Notes: generated by a model not told the origin, from the sequence alone. 64,000 bases of DNA from Actinomucor elegans (GCA_026027325.1 JAMSLZ010000001.1:2666001-2730000), one strand, 5' to 3'; positions 1 through 11,150 are shown, counted from the stretch's first letter. Made by a program: numbers and translations.

Positions 1-1
1 T

Positions 2-175
2 AGAAGTTTCTTGACAGCTTTTACCTCGTTCATCAGTTATTTGCTCATGATGGTTGTTATGACTGGTAACGGGGGTTTTTTCTTCGTTATTATTGGCGGT
101 GTTTTCTTTGGTGAAATGGCCTTTGGTCGTTTTAGATCATTAGGTGGAGGTTTTCCTGATGATCACGCTCATTAG
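2..175 (+). CDS. CTR-type copper transporter, C-terminal end (partial)
   Basis: Only the last 57 codons lie in the window; the reading frame enters from the left edge and stops with TAG at 173-175. The peptide holds two hydrophobic segments with the two signatures of the SLC31/CTR family of trimeric copper(I) transporters: an MxxxM in the second membrane helix (MMVVM, codons from 47) and a GxxxG in the third helix (GVFFG), followed by a short hydrophilic tail ending DDHAH. In the family the MxxxM methionines line the copper pore and the GxxxG packs the trimer. The AG at 2-3 could be a splice acceptor, so the true exon edge is unknown. Plasma membrane or vacuole location cannot be decided from the tail. 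Confidence 0.8.
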   Translation, partial: RSFLTAFTSFISYLLMMVVMTGNGGFFFVIIGGVFFGEMAFGRFRSLGGGFPDDHAH

Positions 176-355
176 ATATTACAATATCAAACTATTTATA
201 CTAATTCACTCCATTCACCATCTTGGTAATTGTAATACTACTTTATACATTAATCTTTATCATGTTATAAAAAATGTTTCCTTTGTATATATACCCTCAT
301 TTTAATATATCATTGTAAACGATCTTTTCGCTTAATTATATAATAAACTATATGC

Positions 356-391
<36 letters not shown>

Positions 392-556
392 TGTCTTAAC
401 TTAAAACAAGTCTTTATTAGTGTACGATAATCTTAATCAAAGCACCGAAACACACACTCACAGATTATCAGCACAGTCACGACCAGTGAACATCTAGAAA
501 AAGCGTATCTGCTCTTTTCTACTCTTTCCTTTTCATTTAGAATATACTATAGCAAA
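176..556. other. Intergenic spacer with (TA)n microsatellite
   Basis: This is an AT-rich spacer between the copper transporter stop codon and the aminotransferase start. It holds a TA dinucleotide run at about 358-388. No gene is visible in it. It should contain the transporter 3' UTR and the aminotransferase promoter. Confidence 0.7.
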
Positions 557-2059
557 ATGGACTATCAAAAATTCATCAGTGAACGCAGTAAAGCCAGAAA
601 ACCTTCTGCCAGTAATGATCGCATATTCAAAATTTCATCGTACGCACTTATAATATTTATACCTATCCTTTGTTACCAATAGTTCGCGCACTTTCACCTT
701 ATCTTCATCAAAAGGATATGGTAAACTAAATAGAACAAAGTGAAAGTTCACTCTAACATTTTATCCAGATCTCTTTAGGAGCAGGCCAACCAAACCAAGG
801 CACTTTCCCCTACGCTGGCATGTCCATCCACCTCAAGTCTGGAGAAACACTTCGAGTAGATGATCAACTATTCAGTCGTTCTTTGTCATACGATTTAACC
901 GTAAGTACCATACTACTATCAACTATTTTCCCACGTCTTTTTACTGAAAACCTGTAACATAGCCTGGTTTACCTCACCTTAATGACTGGCTTCGCGAACT
1001 GCAAAAGATTGAGCATAAACCACCTGTAGATTTTGACTTGGCTATTGGTTGCGGATCTCAAGATCTCTTAACAAAGGTGAGTAATTTTAGGTAAATCCAT
1101 TGCAATTTATACTTATACAATTATGAGTTTAGGCTTTTGATATGATGATCAATGACGGAGATTCGATATTGATCGAAAATCCTTCTTACACTGGCTGTCT
1201 CTCTTTCCTTAGAACCCTTCATTGCGATCTTGCTGACGTCGCAACCGATGCGTATGGCATTATTCCTGAATCTTTAGAGAAAATGCTCGCCAACTGGCCT
1301 ACAAGTAATCCCAGTGGCAAAAAGAACCAACGTAGACCTCACTTACTTTACACTATCCCCAGTGGTGGTAATCCTACAGGCGCTACGGCGACCTTGGAAC
1401 GCAAACGTGCCGTCTATGCTATTTGTCAAAAATATGATGTAATCATCTTGGAAGATGATGCTTATTACTATCTACAGTTCGAAAAGGAACGTGTGCCTTC
1501 ATATCTATCATTGGATGTCGATGGACGCGTTATGCGTTGTGATAGCATGTCTAAGATTCTCTCAGCAGGTTTACGTATTGGATGGATCACAGGCCCTAAG
1601 CCCTTGTTGGAGCGCATTAATATGAACACTATGGTAACCAACCTGCAGCCCAGCGGCATTCCTCAAGTCATGGCATTTCAGCTATTAGATTACTGGGGCC
1701 ATCAAGGTTTTTTTAAGCATGTAGATCAAGTTGCCGATTTCTATCGACAGAAACGAGATGAGTTTGTCGAATGTTTGGAGCGTCGAATGAAAGGACGCGC
1801 GGAATGGATAGTACCCAAGGCTGGTATGTTTGTCTGGATGCGCTTACTGGGTGGTATCACGGACAGTTATGATCTGGTCATGACCAAAGCGCTAAAAGAA
1901 AATGTGCTTGCTATTCCTGGTGTAGCTTTTATGCCTCATGAGACAAAAACAGAGTATATTCGAGTATCATATAGTAATGTATCAATGGAAAACATGGATG
2001 AGGCGCTCCGTAGACTTGCTATCGTTGTTGACAACGAATCAGCTTTCAACAGCCATTAA
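557..2059 (+). CDS. PLP-dependent aminotransferase class I/II (Aro8 / 2-aminoadipate aminotransferase type)
   Basis: Five exons: 557-611, 683-720, 769-900, 963-1076 and 1133-2059, giving 421 residues. The protein is a fold-type I aminotransferase that uses pyridoxal phosphate, closest in pattern to fungal Aro8 aromatic and 2-aminoadipate/kynurenine aminotransferases. Visible motifs are LGAGQPN near the N terminus, NPTG about residue 194, the DDAYYYL stretch that carries the PLP-ring aspartate and tyrosine, SMSK with the Schiff-base lysine at about K254, and the phosphate-binding Arg in YIRVSYS near the end. The first intron was placed at GTAATG (612) because only that joint gives the family sequence AIRALSP; a second GT downstream would break the frame. 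Length is normal for the family. Substrate (aromatic amino acid or aminoadipate in lysine synthesis) cannot be fixed from sequence alone. No N-terminal targeting signal is obvious, so I infer a cytosolic enzyme. Confidence 0.9.
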
Positions 2060-4634
2060 CCCAACGGTATTATCCAAAGAATTGTAAATAAAACACCTTT
2101 GTACAATCGACTCGATCAAATCGCTATTTATAATTGAGGATAAATGAATATATTTATAAAACATTTAACTAAAGCTCTGAAAAGAATTTTGGTTTACAAA
2201 TATTGCAGTTCATGCTTAACATGAAATACTCATAAGATGCGATATTGGACCGAGGTTAGTCAAGTCCTATTGTGTTGACTTGACATGCCATATCCAATAT
2301 TCACTGCTCAGCTCAGCAGGAACATTTTTATTAGAAGGGAGTGCTTGTATATCCTGATAAATAAGATTTGCTTGATGATGGTTAGCTATGCCAGGAAACG
2401 TTTTAGATTATAAACATAGCTATATCGTTGTAGATTATGAATGTAATTGCTGTAAAGCGCTGTAAGTGTGGTATACTATGAAAACAATTGATGTAAATGG
2501 TTGCTGACTATAAACAAAATTAATGTAAAACGATATGTATCTTTCGTTTCTTCTCTACATTTGCTTTTAAATCTAATCATATTCTATAGACTATCCAATT
2601 AATTTTGCATCTGCTTACTAAAACATGTTCAGAGTTGCCTAGTAATTATACCAGAAACGTTGTTTCATTACATAGGATACAACTTTAGTGATTATAGACC
2701 TTATATGATATTGACACCTCGATTAACTAACTCAGCTGTAAAAGGCGACCATTGATCTTCAACTCTAGACTAGTATAATATATAAACCTTCTGCATTAAA
2801 GTACTAAGCAATTAGTGATTGACACTAACCAAGATCAAGAACAAGAAATACTTAGCCATGGTTATCTTGGCTTGAATATAGAGAACAAGGCCGTGAATCA
2901 ATTATACCCTACATAATCTAACCACTAAGATACATTCGCTATTGCAAATGATCTAAGCTAGAAAACATATAAATACAGAGTAAAACTCATAGCTAGAAAA
3001 CTATCTTATTATCAATAAACTAGAAGTCTACTTGGTTTATCAAAGACTTGCTCTAGTTATACATTTCATACCTTACAAACATTACACAACTACCGCACTA
3101 TATTTTCATTTCATTTAATTAAATATAAAGATTAACAGATCCTGAAGTAATGCTGCATCTGCTTATTAGACATTTTCCAAAGCGTCTGCTAGAAGTAACA
3201 CAGCTATTCTTCAGTACTATGAAACAAGTATACTATACATTAACCATCGACTCAAAAATGACGTACATTTCAAGTTTATTACAGCTATTGTTCTATGGAT
3301 ACCTCAGTTCAGCTTAGTTTCTTTTTGCATTTGTTTACTAGAATATGTTTAAATCGGATCCTTGCAATTGATAAAGCTTATGTTTTTTCAACGTAACAAT
3401 TGCATTATATAAGTTAATGATGGCTAATGACATGTATAATTGTTCTTAATGTTCCCAATAAGTAGATGAAATTATTTCTAGTCGTGAGATTTATTATTTA
3501 CAATAATTAAAAAAAATATGTAAAATGAGCACAATGAATTGGTTCAGAATAAAAATAGGATTTCGAAGTGCAAAAATACCAACAACAACGGGAAGCAATT
3601 AAATACTCTTCATCTACTAGTATATATTATAGGCTTTACAACTATATTTATGAAGATTCATAAACATCAGTTTGAAGAAATTAAAATGACGACTTCGATC
3701 TATAGTTAAAAAACTGAGGCACAGAAATCAAAGTTTTATGCCAGAAGATTAGAGATGGTGCCATACAAGTCGTTAAGCGTAAATCGATAGCTTAGTCTCT
3801 TAAGCTAAATTGTATAGATTTTTTTTTCGTAATATAGGTCTTTGTAAATACCTAATAGAACAATTTGTATTCCAGAGGGTAAGATATCTAACCGTTGAAA
3901 CTTCAAGGTAGAGGCTCTAAAAAAGCATTAATTAAAATTCCTCGCTTACCTTCTATATATTACCTATAAAACAGAAGTATACTGTTATATTATTGATCTC
4001 TATGCAGTTTCATGAATTTAAGATTTTAGTCAAGAATGTTATGATGATGGACAGTACCATCGTTCTCGACGATCAATTAAACTACTAGTATCTTTGTAAC
4101 TCAAGTATATCTGAAGAATGGTCATTGTAAAGATGAATAAAGAATGGAAGAGCATAATATATTATTTCTGCAATGAAGCTTAGGATATAATACTTGGTAT
4201 TATTAGTATTTTATATGCTATTTTTGGTTTCCTTATAAATACTCATGATTCCGTAATATTGTTTATGAATAGTAAATAGAATAAACTGAGTCGGCTGCAG
4301 ATTCAAATAATGTATTATTTTCAGAAGCAGTTGAAGCTTTTCCTCTCTTAATTGAAAAATGATGAATTAGTATATTGCAAAACTAGTTTACTCTGAAAAG
4401 AACAGACATAATTGACCCATATTTCATTCACCAACTAAACAGGATGGTCTTTAGCTGAATTAAGCTTACAGATAAGATCAATCTTATCCATTATCCGGGA
4501 TTGATCTAAACCAGGATACTGGTATTACCAGCCTTTTCCCGTAGGTCTGTATTTCAATCTTTACCAAAGTCGCACTTATTTTTAATAATAATGTTTATTG
4601 AATGATTGGGAATGATGATGGTAATAATGAAGAT
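2060..4634. other. Long AT-rich intergenic region with dispersed repeats
   Basis: About 2.6 kb without a convincing gene: stops are dense in all frames. It holds one copy of a roughly 345-bp repeat (2745-3086), and several short copies of a motif of the form GCATCTGCTTACTA..ACATG at about 2608, 3148 and 3325 that recurs at 61470 and seems to belong to the dispersed palindromic family described at 36573. The rest shows nothing I can name. Confidence 0.6.
2745..3086 (+). repeat. Interspersed repeat, copy 1 (pairs with 13578-13926)
   Basis: This stretch aligns by eye along its whole length with 13578-13926 in the same orientation, with many substitutions and a few short gaps. Shared blocks include GACCATTGATCTT, AAGCAATTAGTGAT, ATCAATTATACCCTA, AACCACTAAGATACATT, ATCTAAGCTAGAAAACATAT and AGAAGTCTACTTGG. 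It has no open frame of note. I see no terminal inverted repeats or poly(A), so the class of element is unknown. Confidence 0.8.
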
Positions 4635-6010
4635 TTAGATGTCTGTAGCAATAGAATAAGCTCTATAGAATTCTAATCCAGAAGCGTCAGATTGGGCAAC
4701 CAAAGGTGTATTGGCGCCAACAAAGTAAATGTAGCCTTCTTCAAGTGGGTAATTTGATTCAGTCTTTAACGTTTCACTTGTCAAGCTACCACTGCCTGAT
4801 GTGACAAGAAGGATACTGGGGCCATCTATGGGCTTATGCTTCTCGGTTTGTTTAGCCTCCATCTTAGTCCAAATAACAGAAAATTCCTCGATAGGGGGAT
4901 CATATAATAAAGAATGTTCAGCAAATTTGACGGGCGTCATCTTTTGGGATTCTGCAGAACCATAACGGTAAGTAAGCATGTTCACAAGCACATCAACGTC
5001 CTTGAACTTGGGTGTTAAGCCTGCTCGAACTACATTATCACTAGTAGCCATACATTCAACACAGTCTATAAAAAAACGTGCTATCAGTATGTATCTCCCG
5101 CTAAATAGCGCTGTTATTTTACCTCCAGATAAATAAGCATGGGGTTCATTCGCACCCAAAAAGATAGCCTGTCCTGGTTCCATGGAAACGTAATTTAACA
5201 ACAAGGATGAGAATACGCCAACATCACCTCCAGGATACTGTTGATCCAAGCGTATGAGTAACTTGGAAATGGTATCATCTGCCTGAGATTCTTTAAGACG
5301 CGAAATCAATTTAGCCAGAAGATGTGTAACGTTTTCTTGAGAACTCTGCATAAGTGCAGCAAATGTCTTTTTCAAAACGGACTTGTTATGAGCAATATCT
5401 TGATCAGCAGTGGAATCGCCTGTAGACTTGACTGTATCCAAGAATTCCTTGGAAATGTTTTCACCTACCAATTCCTGTAACTCAGGATATTTCTCCATAT
5501 GCTCACCTATTTCATTCAAAGGACGAAAACCACACAGAGCTTCGAACGGAGTCAGCGCAACAGCCATCTCAGGCTACATGTAAAATTAATATCAAAAAGT
5601 CTATAGGCACGTTATTGACTTACTTTGTGATTGGGGTCTTTATAGTTTTGAGGAAATTCTTTAAACAGATGAGCACCAAGAGTTTTGTCAGGATGTGCTT
5701 GAATGGACAAAGCCTTTCTAATGGAAAGAATCTTGAACAAGAAAGGTAGATCACCGTGATATTGGTCATATACTGCCTGGGTACTAAGTTCTACGTTATC
5801 TTTGATAAGCTCTTGGAGTGTCGTCTTATTGTCATCAAGAACGATAGAAGGTGCATTAGGATGAGTACCCATCCACAATTCGGCATAAGGTACATTATTA
5901 TCGACGGTGGTACCAGAAGCCTTTGCATAAGCAGCAACTTTGGATACATCACCCAACTTTCCCCAGTCGTATGATTGAGTCTTGCACTGTAAACGGTAGA
6001 TAGCGCTCAT
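4635..6010 (-). CDS. Mannose-6-phosphate isomerase, class I
   Basis: Three exons on the minus strand: 5624-6010, 5123-5573 and 4635-5065, giving 422 residues. The enzyme is a zinc-dependent cytosolic isomerase that interconverts fructose-6-phosphate and mannose-6-phosphate and feeds mannan, GDP-mannose and protein glycosylation. The class I pattern is clear: YDWGK near the start, QAHPDK with the metal ligands Gln104 and His106, the PEMAVAL block carrying the glutamate ligand at residue 131, and EPHAYLSGDCVECMA with the last histidine ligand, followed by NVVRAGLTPK. The last motif is interrupted by a 57-nt intron (5066-5122) that has no stop and is a multiple of three, so retaining it would insert 19 residues into the active-site signature. 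The conserved motif across the joint shows that removal gives the real enzyme. Start chosen at 6010 as the first ATG matching the family N terminus. Confidence 0.95.
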
Positions 6011-6236
6011 TCTTTAATATAACTCTTGTATTTTAACGCGTAAAAAGGAAAAAAGCGGGAAAAGTATATAGCTTGGTCTTGCTTTATATACTTTTGAGTG
6101 CAACATATCTAACAAAGCAACCAATAAAAACTGAACAGAATTTCATTTCGATTTCAGCCAATACACTTAGAACAGATGACTCAATATGAACTTGTAAGAA
6201 TGAGTAGTAGCAATCCACAGATGAAAAACACGTATT

Positions 6237-7309
6237 TTAATCACTTTCCAGCCTCTTTTGGGCTTTTGACCAACGTAAACCGCATGCATTGCAAAGACTA
6301 ACAAACTGTAAGATAATCGAACGTTTAAATATTGAACAAAACATCTTACGTCTTTGGTCCACTAGGCCCTCTTCTCCATTCTGGCGCTTCTGTAGTCCCA
6401 CAATCAGTGCAGATCTTATTATCGTCTGATTTATCAACGCGTTTCTTTATAAAATTATCAACAACAAAAATATGAGCTTCCCATATGGCTTCTTACCTTC
6501 TTCACTGATCGATCGGAAGAGGGTTTCCTTGCTGCCACACTTTCAGCATTACTAACAATAGTAGGATAGGACAGAAGTTCATCCATGCTAACATTGGTCA
6601 ATTCACCACCTTCTAAGCCCAAAGAAATACCAACTGATCGTTCACCAAGGTCATATCTTAAGCCAGTAAACAAAGCCAAACTTTCATTAATATCATACGA
6701 GGAATTGACACCTTGTGTATATACATTGGTTGCATTGGAAGATATATCATCATTATACTCTTCTTCTGTAGATATTGAGTTTGCTTGATCATTTTGTATG
6801 GAATATTCTTGGGCTTTATGCTGATTCTTGAGTGCTATCAGTTTCTTCTTCAATAATTCATTTTCAATTTTGAGATCCAAGAAAGAATCCATTGACTGAG
6901 CTGCTTCAGTTGGTATTCTTCGAGCATTTCCAAATAATGAACCTTTATGGAAGTGACCTCTTGTCTCCAGTGTCGTGTATTTGCCGTCTTTTCTTAAGAA
7001 CCGGTATGAACACTGAAATATCTGAACATGGTTCATTGCTGTTCTAAATTCTCGAACAAACATATCCACATCATCTACATGGAGGAACTCGGTGAAAGCA
7101 TGTCCAACTAATTCAGAAGGTTTGTAACCGAGGAACTCGCTAGAAGCAGCTGAACAATACACAAGCAAAAGATTACTACTGCTCATAACGTGAATTACGT
7201 CTCGCAATGATTCTAGAATGCTCTGTGACCAGTTTTTTCGTCGAGTAAATTCAGCAGTTGTACCATTCGTTTGTAATTTAATGATTTGTTGTGAGTTATT
7301 GCTTTCCAT
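6237..7309 (-). CDS. WC-2/MadB-like PAS and GATA zinc-finger transcription factor
   Basis: Three exons on the minus strand: 6497-7309, 6350-6444 and 6237-6297, giving 322 residues. A PAS domain spans about residues 28-115 ([12 protein letters not shown], then [18 protein letters not shown] and [10 protein letters not shown]); a helical region follows at about 145-165; the C terminus is a GATA zinc finger with C283, C286, C305 and C308, i.e. C-x2-C-x18-C-x2-C, the spacing found in white collar proteins. The second intron ends at the TTAG just before TCTTTGC; only this acceptor gives KTLCNACG. In fungi WC-2 pairs with the flavin photoreceptor WC-1 to switch on light-induced genes; the Phycomyces counterpart is MadB. 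Mucorales have several WC-2 paralogues, so which one this is cannot be said. The PAS lacks the flavin-binding LOV cysteine motif, as expected for WC-2. A LINE fragment sits 135 bp upstream of the start codon. Confidence 0.9.
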
Positions 7310-7358
7310 TTTGTAGAATTAGAAGAGCAGCAACCTAGCTCTGACGGTTCACCATTGG

Positions 7359-7405
7359 CACTACCGTTGTGTGGTTTCACTCATTCTTATTGGATGACGG
7401 TAGTG
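7359..7405. repeat. Short inverted repeat upstream of the WC-2-like gene
   Basis: CACTACCGT at 7359-7367 is matched by its reverse complement ACGGTAGTG at 7397-7405, with a 29-base spacer, 50-96 bp upstream of the start codon at 7309. It could be a regulatory-protein site or a chance palindrome; the sequence gives no more. Confidence 0.4.
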
Positions 7406-7431
7406 TAAATAATAATAATAATAATAATAAT

Positions 7432-8118
7432 AATATAATAAATCCCCACCGTCAAACCATCAACAACCACTCTTCTTCCGGCTCAATGGAAACGCTTCTG
7501 GTCAATCTCAATCCCTCTTCCCGCTCGCACTGTCTGGTATCGCTGTATTCATAAAAAATTGCCTACCAAACAGCGTCTACATCAATTGATCCCTACCACC
7601 CATCAATCTCCTCTCTGTACAGTCTGTTCTCTAGCTACCATAGAAGATGATTTCCACTTTCTCTTCGCCTGCCCCCCAAAACTAGCAGTATGGCAAAACA
7701 TCTTCCAGACCTATATACAAAGACAATATATTGAACCCTCCTCGATATCTCAATTACTTTCCTTCTCTTCCTCTTTGACGAGAGACGCCAACCATCCACT
7801 TCCCGAAATTGATATTTACCAAATCTTTGCGTGCACCTTACTGAGCATTTGGCAAGCTCATTGGCGCCTCGTTTTCGATAACGTTTCGTTTTCATCGACA
7901 AATGTAATTGCATCCACCTCTAGACTTCTAACCCGACTTGATTCTGAAAGTCAAACTGATTTGGACTAACCACCTCACCACTCATTTAAACCTTAAACTA
8001 ATTCTCATATACTCTTTATACCCAATCTTCATTTCCTCTCCAATAACCTTGCGACGATATAAGGATTTAAAATAAAACCGGAGTTTACTCCCTTACAAAA
8101 AAAAAAAATATAATAAAT
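7432..8118 (+). mobile_element. 5'-truncated LINE (non-LTR) insertion with target-site duplication and poly(A)
   Basis: An open frame runs from about 7445 to the stop at 7967-7969 and encodes the C-terminal end of a LINE ORF2: a region ending LPARTVWYRCIHKKLPTKQR, then a zinc-knuckle of the zf-RVT kind (CTVC, then H and C in DDFHFLFACPP) and a tail. A 3' UTR of about 125 bp ends in a run of 12 A at 8097-8108. The 12-base sequence AATATAATAAAT flanks the unit at 7432-7443 and again at 8107-8118, which is a target-site duplication. The reverse-transcriptase and endonuclease parts are missing, the usual result of incomplete target-primed reverse transcription. The insertion landed in or next to an (AAT)n microsatellite (about 7408-7434). 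The remaining frame has no internal stop, so the copy is not very old. Confidence 0.85.
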
Positions 8119-8337
8119 AGATATTCTAGGGAAAATGATGGAAAAATATGTTAATTTATGATAATCCATGCAAATTTTTGCTTTTGCATTGATTTAGTGG
8201 TAACATATTTTCCACCTTTCTGGAAGATGTCCCCAACATCAGTTAACCAAATAAATACCAGAGCCTTCAAATTGACAGTTTTGGGAGGTAATTGACATAC
8301 GATCTTTAAAATGAATGTGTATCTAGACGACACTCTG

Positions 8338-8545
8338 TGATGTCAAGATACAAAGCACTACACATATTTAAGATCTCAGTTCATCTAATCTAGCATTCAA
8401 TAATAATACAATATTTAATAGATTTCAGGTTGTGCAATATAGAGATATTGGCCTTTTCTTTTACATTATTAAACAAACCGCACGTTCAGCGCGATTGAAT
8501 TGTTATAGCCCCTTTTTGTAGTAGAAATTGAGATGTTTCCTGAGA
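8338..8545 (+). repeat. Interspersed repeat, inverted partner of 36880-37085
   Basis: The stretch starting GATGTCAAGATACAAAGC is closely matched on the opposite strand at 36880-37085; shared blocks include CACTACACATATTTAAGATC, CATTCAATAATAATACAATA, TGCAATATAGAGAT and AATTGTTATAG. The two copies differ at scattered bases only. No coding frame or terminal repeat was seen. Confidence 0.85.
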
Positions 8546-9027
8546 TGTTCGTAATTAGTTAGGTACGTGTTTAATTAACGAGACAGAAAACAAGAGAGAG
8601 ATTTATTCTACCACTGCCCGCCTTCTGTTATTAATAGGCTGGGTGGTGGTTACATATAGTAAATATAACTAGTCACGATTACACAAGTTAACTATTCAGG
8701 CACACTTCTATTGCTATTCTATGTAAAGTAGTTATGTCCACTACAGAAATCATCTTATATTCCATATAACTCTTACAAACAACTCAAATGAACCTTTTTA
8801 CAAAATAATTTCCAACAACGACAGCAAGCAAAAGACTCCCATCTTCTTTCATTATGCCGATCGAATGTCTCTTTAGCACCAATCCTTTGGCTACCTATGA
8901 CCAGGTCAGAGAGAAACAGATACATACGTCGGCGTTTAGGCTGGTTACCTGATGGTCCACCTCGCTCATATCCCCGAAACCAATCCCACCCTCTATGAAC
9001 TTGATCACTTTTTCCACAGTGATCTCC
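8546..9027. other. Spacer without recognisable gene
   Basis: No convincing frame or RNA gene was found. The right half may be the degraded body of the element whose 3' end is described at 9028-9268, but I cannot demonstrate this. Confidence 0.5.
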
Positions 9028-9268
9028 TCCTTCTTACCTCACCTTCCTTAGGTGCACGCATCTTAGATTGGTTTCCTCAAAGCCCACACAGCTAAATCAT
9101 AGTACTCAAATTACTCCTCTACTTCCTCTGCCTTTTTGCCCTTGACTCCAGAGGGATTTTTAGATTCCACTTTCCTTCAGATCTAGTCTGGGCGGTGTAG
9201 GTGTGCTTAATTAACACCACGCGCTCACCAAGACATTCTTCATCATAAAATTTTTATTAGTCTAACAT
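9028..9268 (+). repeat. Three-copy element, copy alpha (others at 14744-15005 and 35970-36228)
   Basis: This copy begins with a short coding remnant (..LTSPSLGARILDWFP.. then a stop) and continues into a 3' region with CACTTTCCTTCAGATCTAG, GTGTGCTTAATTAACACCA and a TTTTTATTAGTCTAACA end. The copy at 14744-15005 (opposite strand) shares the 3' part, and the copy at 35970-36228 shares both parts (..STSPSLGSCLFNWF..). The shared 3' edge suggests a retroelement 3' end, but no poly(A) or target duplication was found. Confidence 0.65.
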
Positions 9269-9579
9269 ATTTTTGATGCTTGCTCTATAATACACGGTTT
9301 TCTATGGATTTCATGAATCATCATGCCATTATTAATTTATAGATAGAATATATAGTATGTGTAAAATATACTAGACTTTCACTGCAGCAGCCTTCGTATT
9401 AATGATAGATAATAGTGGTTCGCTTGACCTTTGGATATAAAAATTAGAAACTTAACTATTGTGCATGATGGTTGACTAAAGCATGGCCATACTCCACACT
9501 CCTCTTTCTAACAAGATTATATTTTAGGTATCGGCTCGTTTTAAACCAAGATGGCCACTTATTTCTACAACGGCCGCCA

Positions 9580-10055
9580 TGTTGTATTTCACTTACTATT
9601 TTCTATCATTAACACAATAGTAAGGAATCAACAGTTCCTTAACGTTATATATAGATTTTACCTGATAATCCAATCAGATTAACGAAATCTGCATAAATAC
9701 AAGCGATGTGTCAACCTTAGAACTATTAGCCAATAATTATCTTACAAGAAACACGCGGTATCATGCTACCTAATAGTATCGAGTATATCTCAAGGTAAGA
9801 CCTAAACACCAGGCAATGTGTGCGTTATACAATGATAGTAGTGCATGGCTGAAAGGCTTGTAAAATTGGTTACTGGGGTTGAGCTCCGTTGTACAGCCAT
9901 GTGTGCTGATTGATTGAATACTGCATTATTTAAGCTCTGATGAAATATATATAAAGAAAGCATAATTTTGAATTGTAAATAAAGATTAGAACAATTTTTA
10001 CCGTCAGGATAGCTGATTCCATTTATTGCCATTTTTTCGTCTCCAACACCAGTCA
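9580..10055 (+). repeat. LTR-like repeat, copy A (pairs with 12225-12728)
   Basis: This stretch of about 475 bp aligns along its length with 12225-12728 in the same orientation. Both begin TGTTGTATT and share blocks such as AATAGTAAGGAATCAAC, TGCATAAATACAAGCGATGT, CAAGAAACACGCGG, TTAAGCTCTGATGAAAT and CAGGATAGCTGATTCCATTT. A length near 500 bp, a TG start, a CA end (TATAACA in copy B) and absence of internal genes between copies fit solo LTRs. No 5-bp target duplication was found around either copy, so they are old or the ends are misplaced. Confidence 0.65.
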
Positions 10056-10169
10056 TAAAAATTAGTTCATTGGTGTTGATGATATGTTATCTCCCATTAC
10101 AAAAAAAAAAAAAAAAAAAAATAGCAATGATAGCCAGGAGAGCCAATATCAGAGCTACACACATTACAT

Positions 10170-10990
10170 AAGTATGTGGTTGTCAACGCTTCATTTCATA
10201 CTGGTTGGGCTACATCCCTTAAGCTTTATAGCTCAAGAACCTTCCATTTGCTGACTCTTTTACTTATTTGGGTCTTCCATTTAATGATAAAGGCTCAATT
10301 GGATACTTCGTTTTTGGTTCAGCGGAGTGCACGTTCAACGCTTGTTACCATGCGTTTTGGTTTCCAACCGTTTGGTTTCCATTCCCCTAGCTTTTCAAAA
10401 TTAGCTTCTGCTTAGATCTACACTATATTTATTCGCCTAAAACAAGAATATGGTCTTGCTATCTCGACACTTCTGGTTAAGGGTCTTAAGGTGATTGAAA
10501 AAGCTCAAGTTCAACGTCGTCTCTGTTTTGGTAGTCATTCTAAGACTTCTACCACTGTATTCAAACATATGTCTGGTCTACCATCGATGTATAAACGTAT
10601 TGAGGCTCTTGGCTTCAAGATATTGGTTCACACGAATTACCTACCTTCTGACACTTTGATTGTTTCACTGCTTCCTCATCTCAAGGTTGCCCTACTGCAA
10701 TCTCGTTTTCGTTGGTCTATGTTGCTCAAGTCTAACAAGATATGACATATACTATGTTTCCCTGCTTGTGCACCTCCCATCCTAGCTCATCATTTTATTG
10801 AACATTGGGTCTCTTCTGGTGGTGTTAAAATCTCCAATACCACCAAATGAATCTTTGCGATACCTTTAGCTAAGATCGATGCACCTGTGTTGCTGCGTGC
10901 ATTTCATCCTATCTTGACACTGCTAATGACCGTCTTTGAACGTAGTCGTCTGTTACGGTGACGGATGGGCTGACTTCCTGCTTGAAATTT
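10170..10990 (+). pseudogene. Decayed LINE reverse transcriptase fragment
   Basis: Frame pieces encode LINE ORF2 sequence: SFTYLGLPFNDKG (the YLGLPF motif that follows the RT palm in non-LTR elements, about 10250-10300), then a region resembling FSKLASA..YTIFIRLKQEYGLAI at 10390-10460, and a longer piece at 10491-10743 with FKHMSGLPSMYKRIEAL. These pieces lie in different frames and are cut by several stops, so the copy cannot make protein. A run of about 21 A precedes it at 10101-10121, which may be the tail of a separate insertion. I infer the same broad class as the insertion at 7432, but the two fragments do not overlap, so family identity is untested. Confidence 0.7.
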
Positions 10991-11078
10991 ATAAATAGAC
11001 GTTTGCCTCAAAAGTAATCAGTCTTGTTAATAGATAAACTTTGTCTACATACACCTTAGTATCACAGAAAAGCAAAAA

Positions 11079-11150
11079 CTCTCCGGCGGGGAATTGAACC
11101 CCGGTCTCCCGCGTGACAGGCGGGGATACTCACCACTATACTACCGAAGA
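11079..11150 (-). tRNA. tRNA-Asp (GTC)
   Basis: This 72-nt minus-strand gene folds as a cloverleaf: the acceptor stem pairs TCTTCGG with CCGGAGA (one G-U), the anticodon loop CTGTCAC carries GTC, and the T arm contains GGTTCAATTCC. It is almost the standard eukaryotic tRNA-Asp sequence. There is no intron. A run of T follows on the minus strand (plus-strand AAAAA at 11074-11078) as an RNA polymerase III terminator. Confidence 0.95.

Noticed and set aside
9802..10056. 84-codon minus-strand frame
   Set aside because: It lies wholly inside the LTR-like repeat and is not kept open in the second copy.
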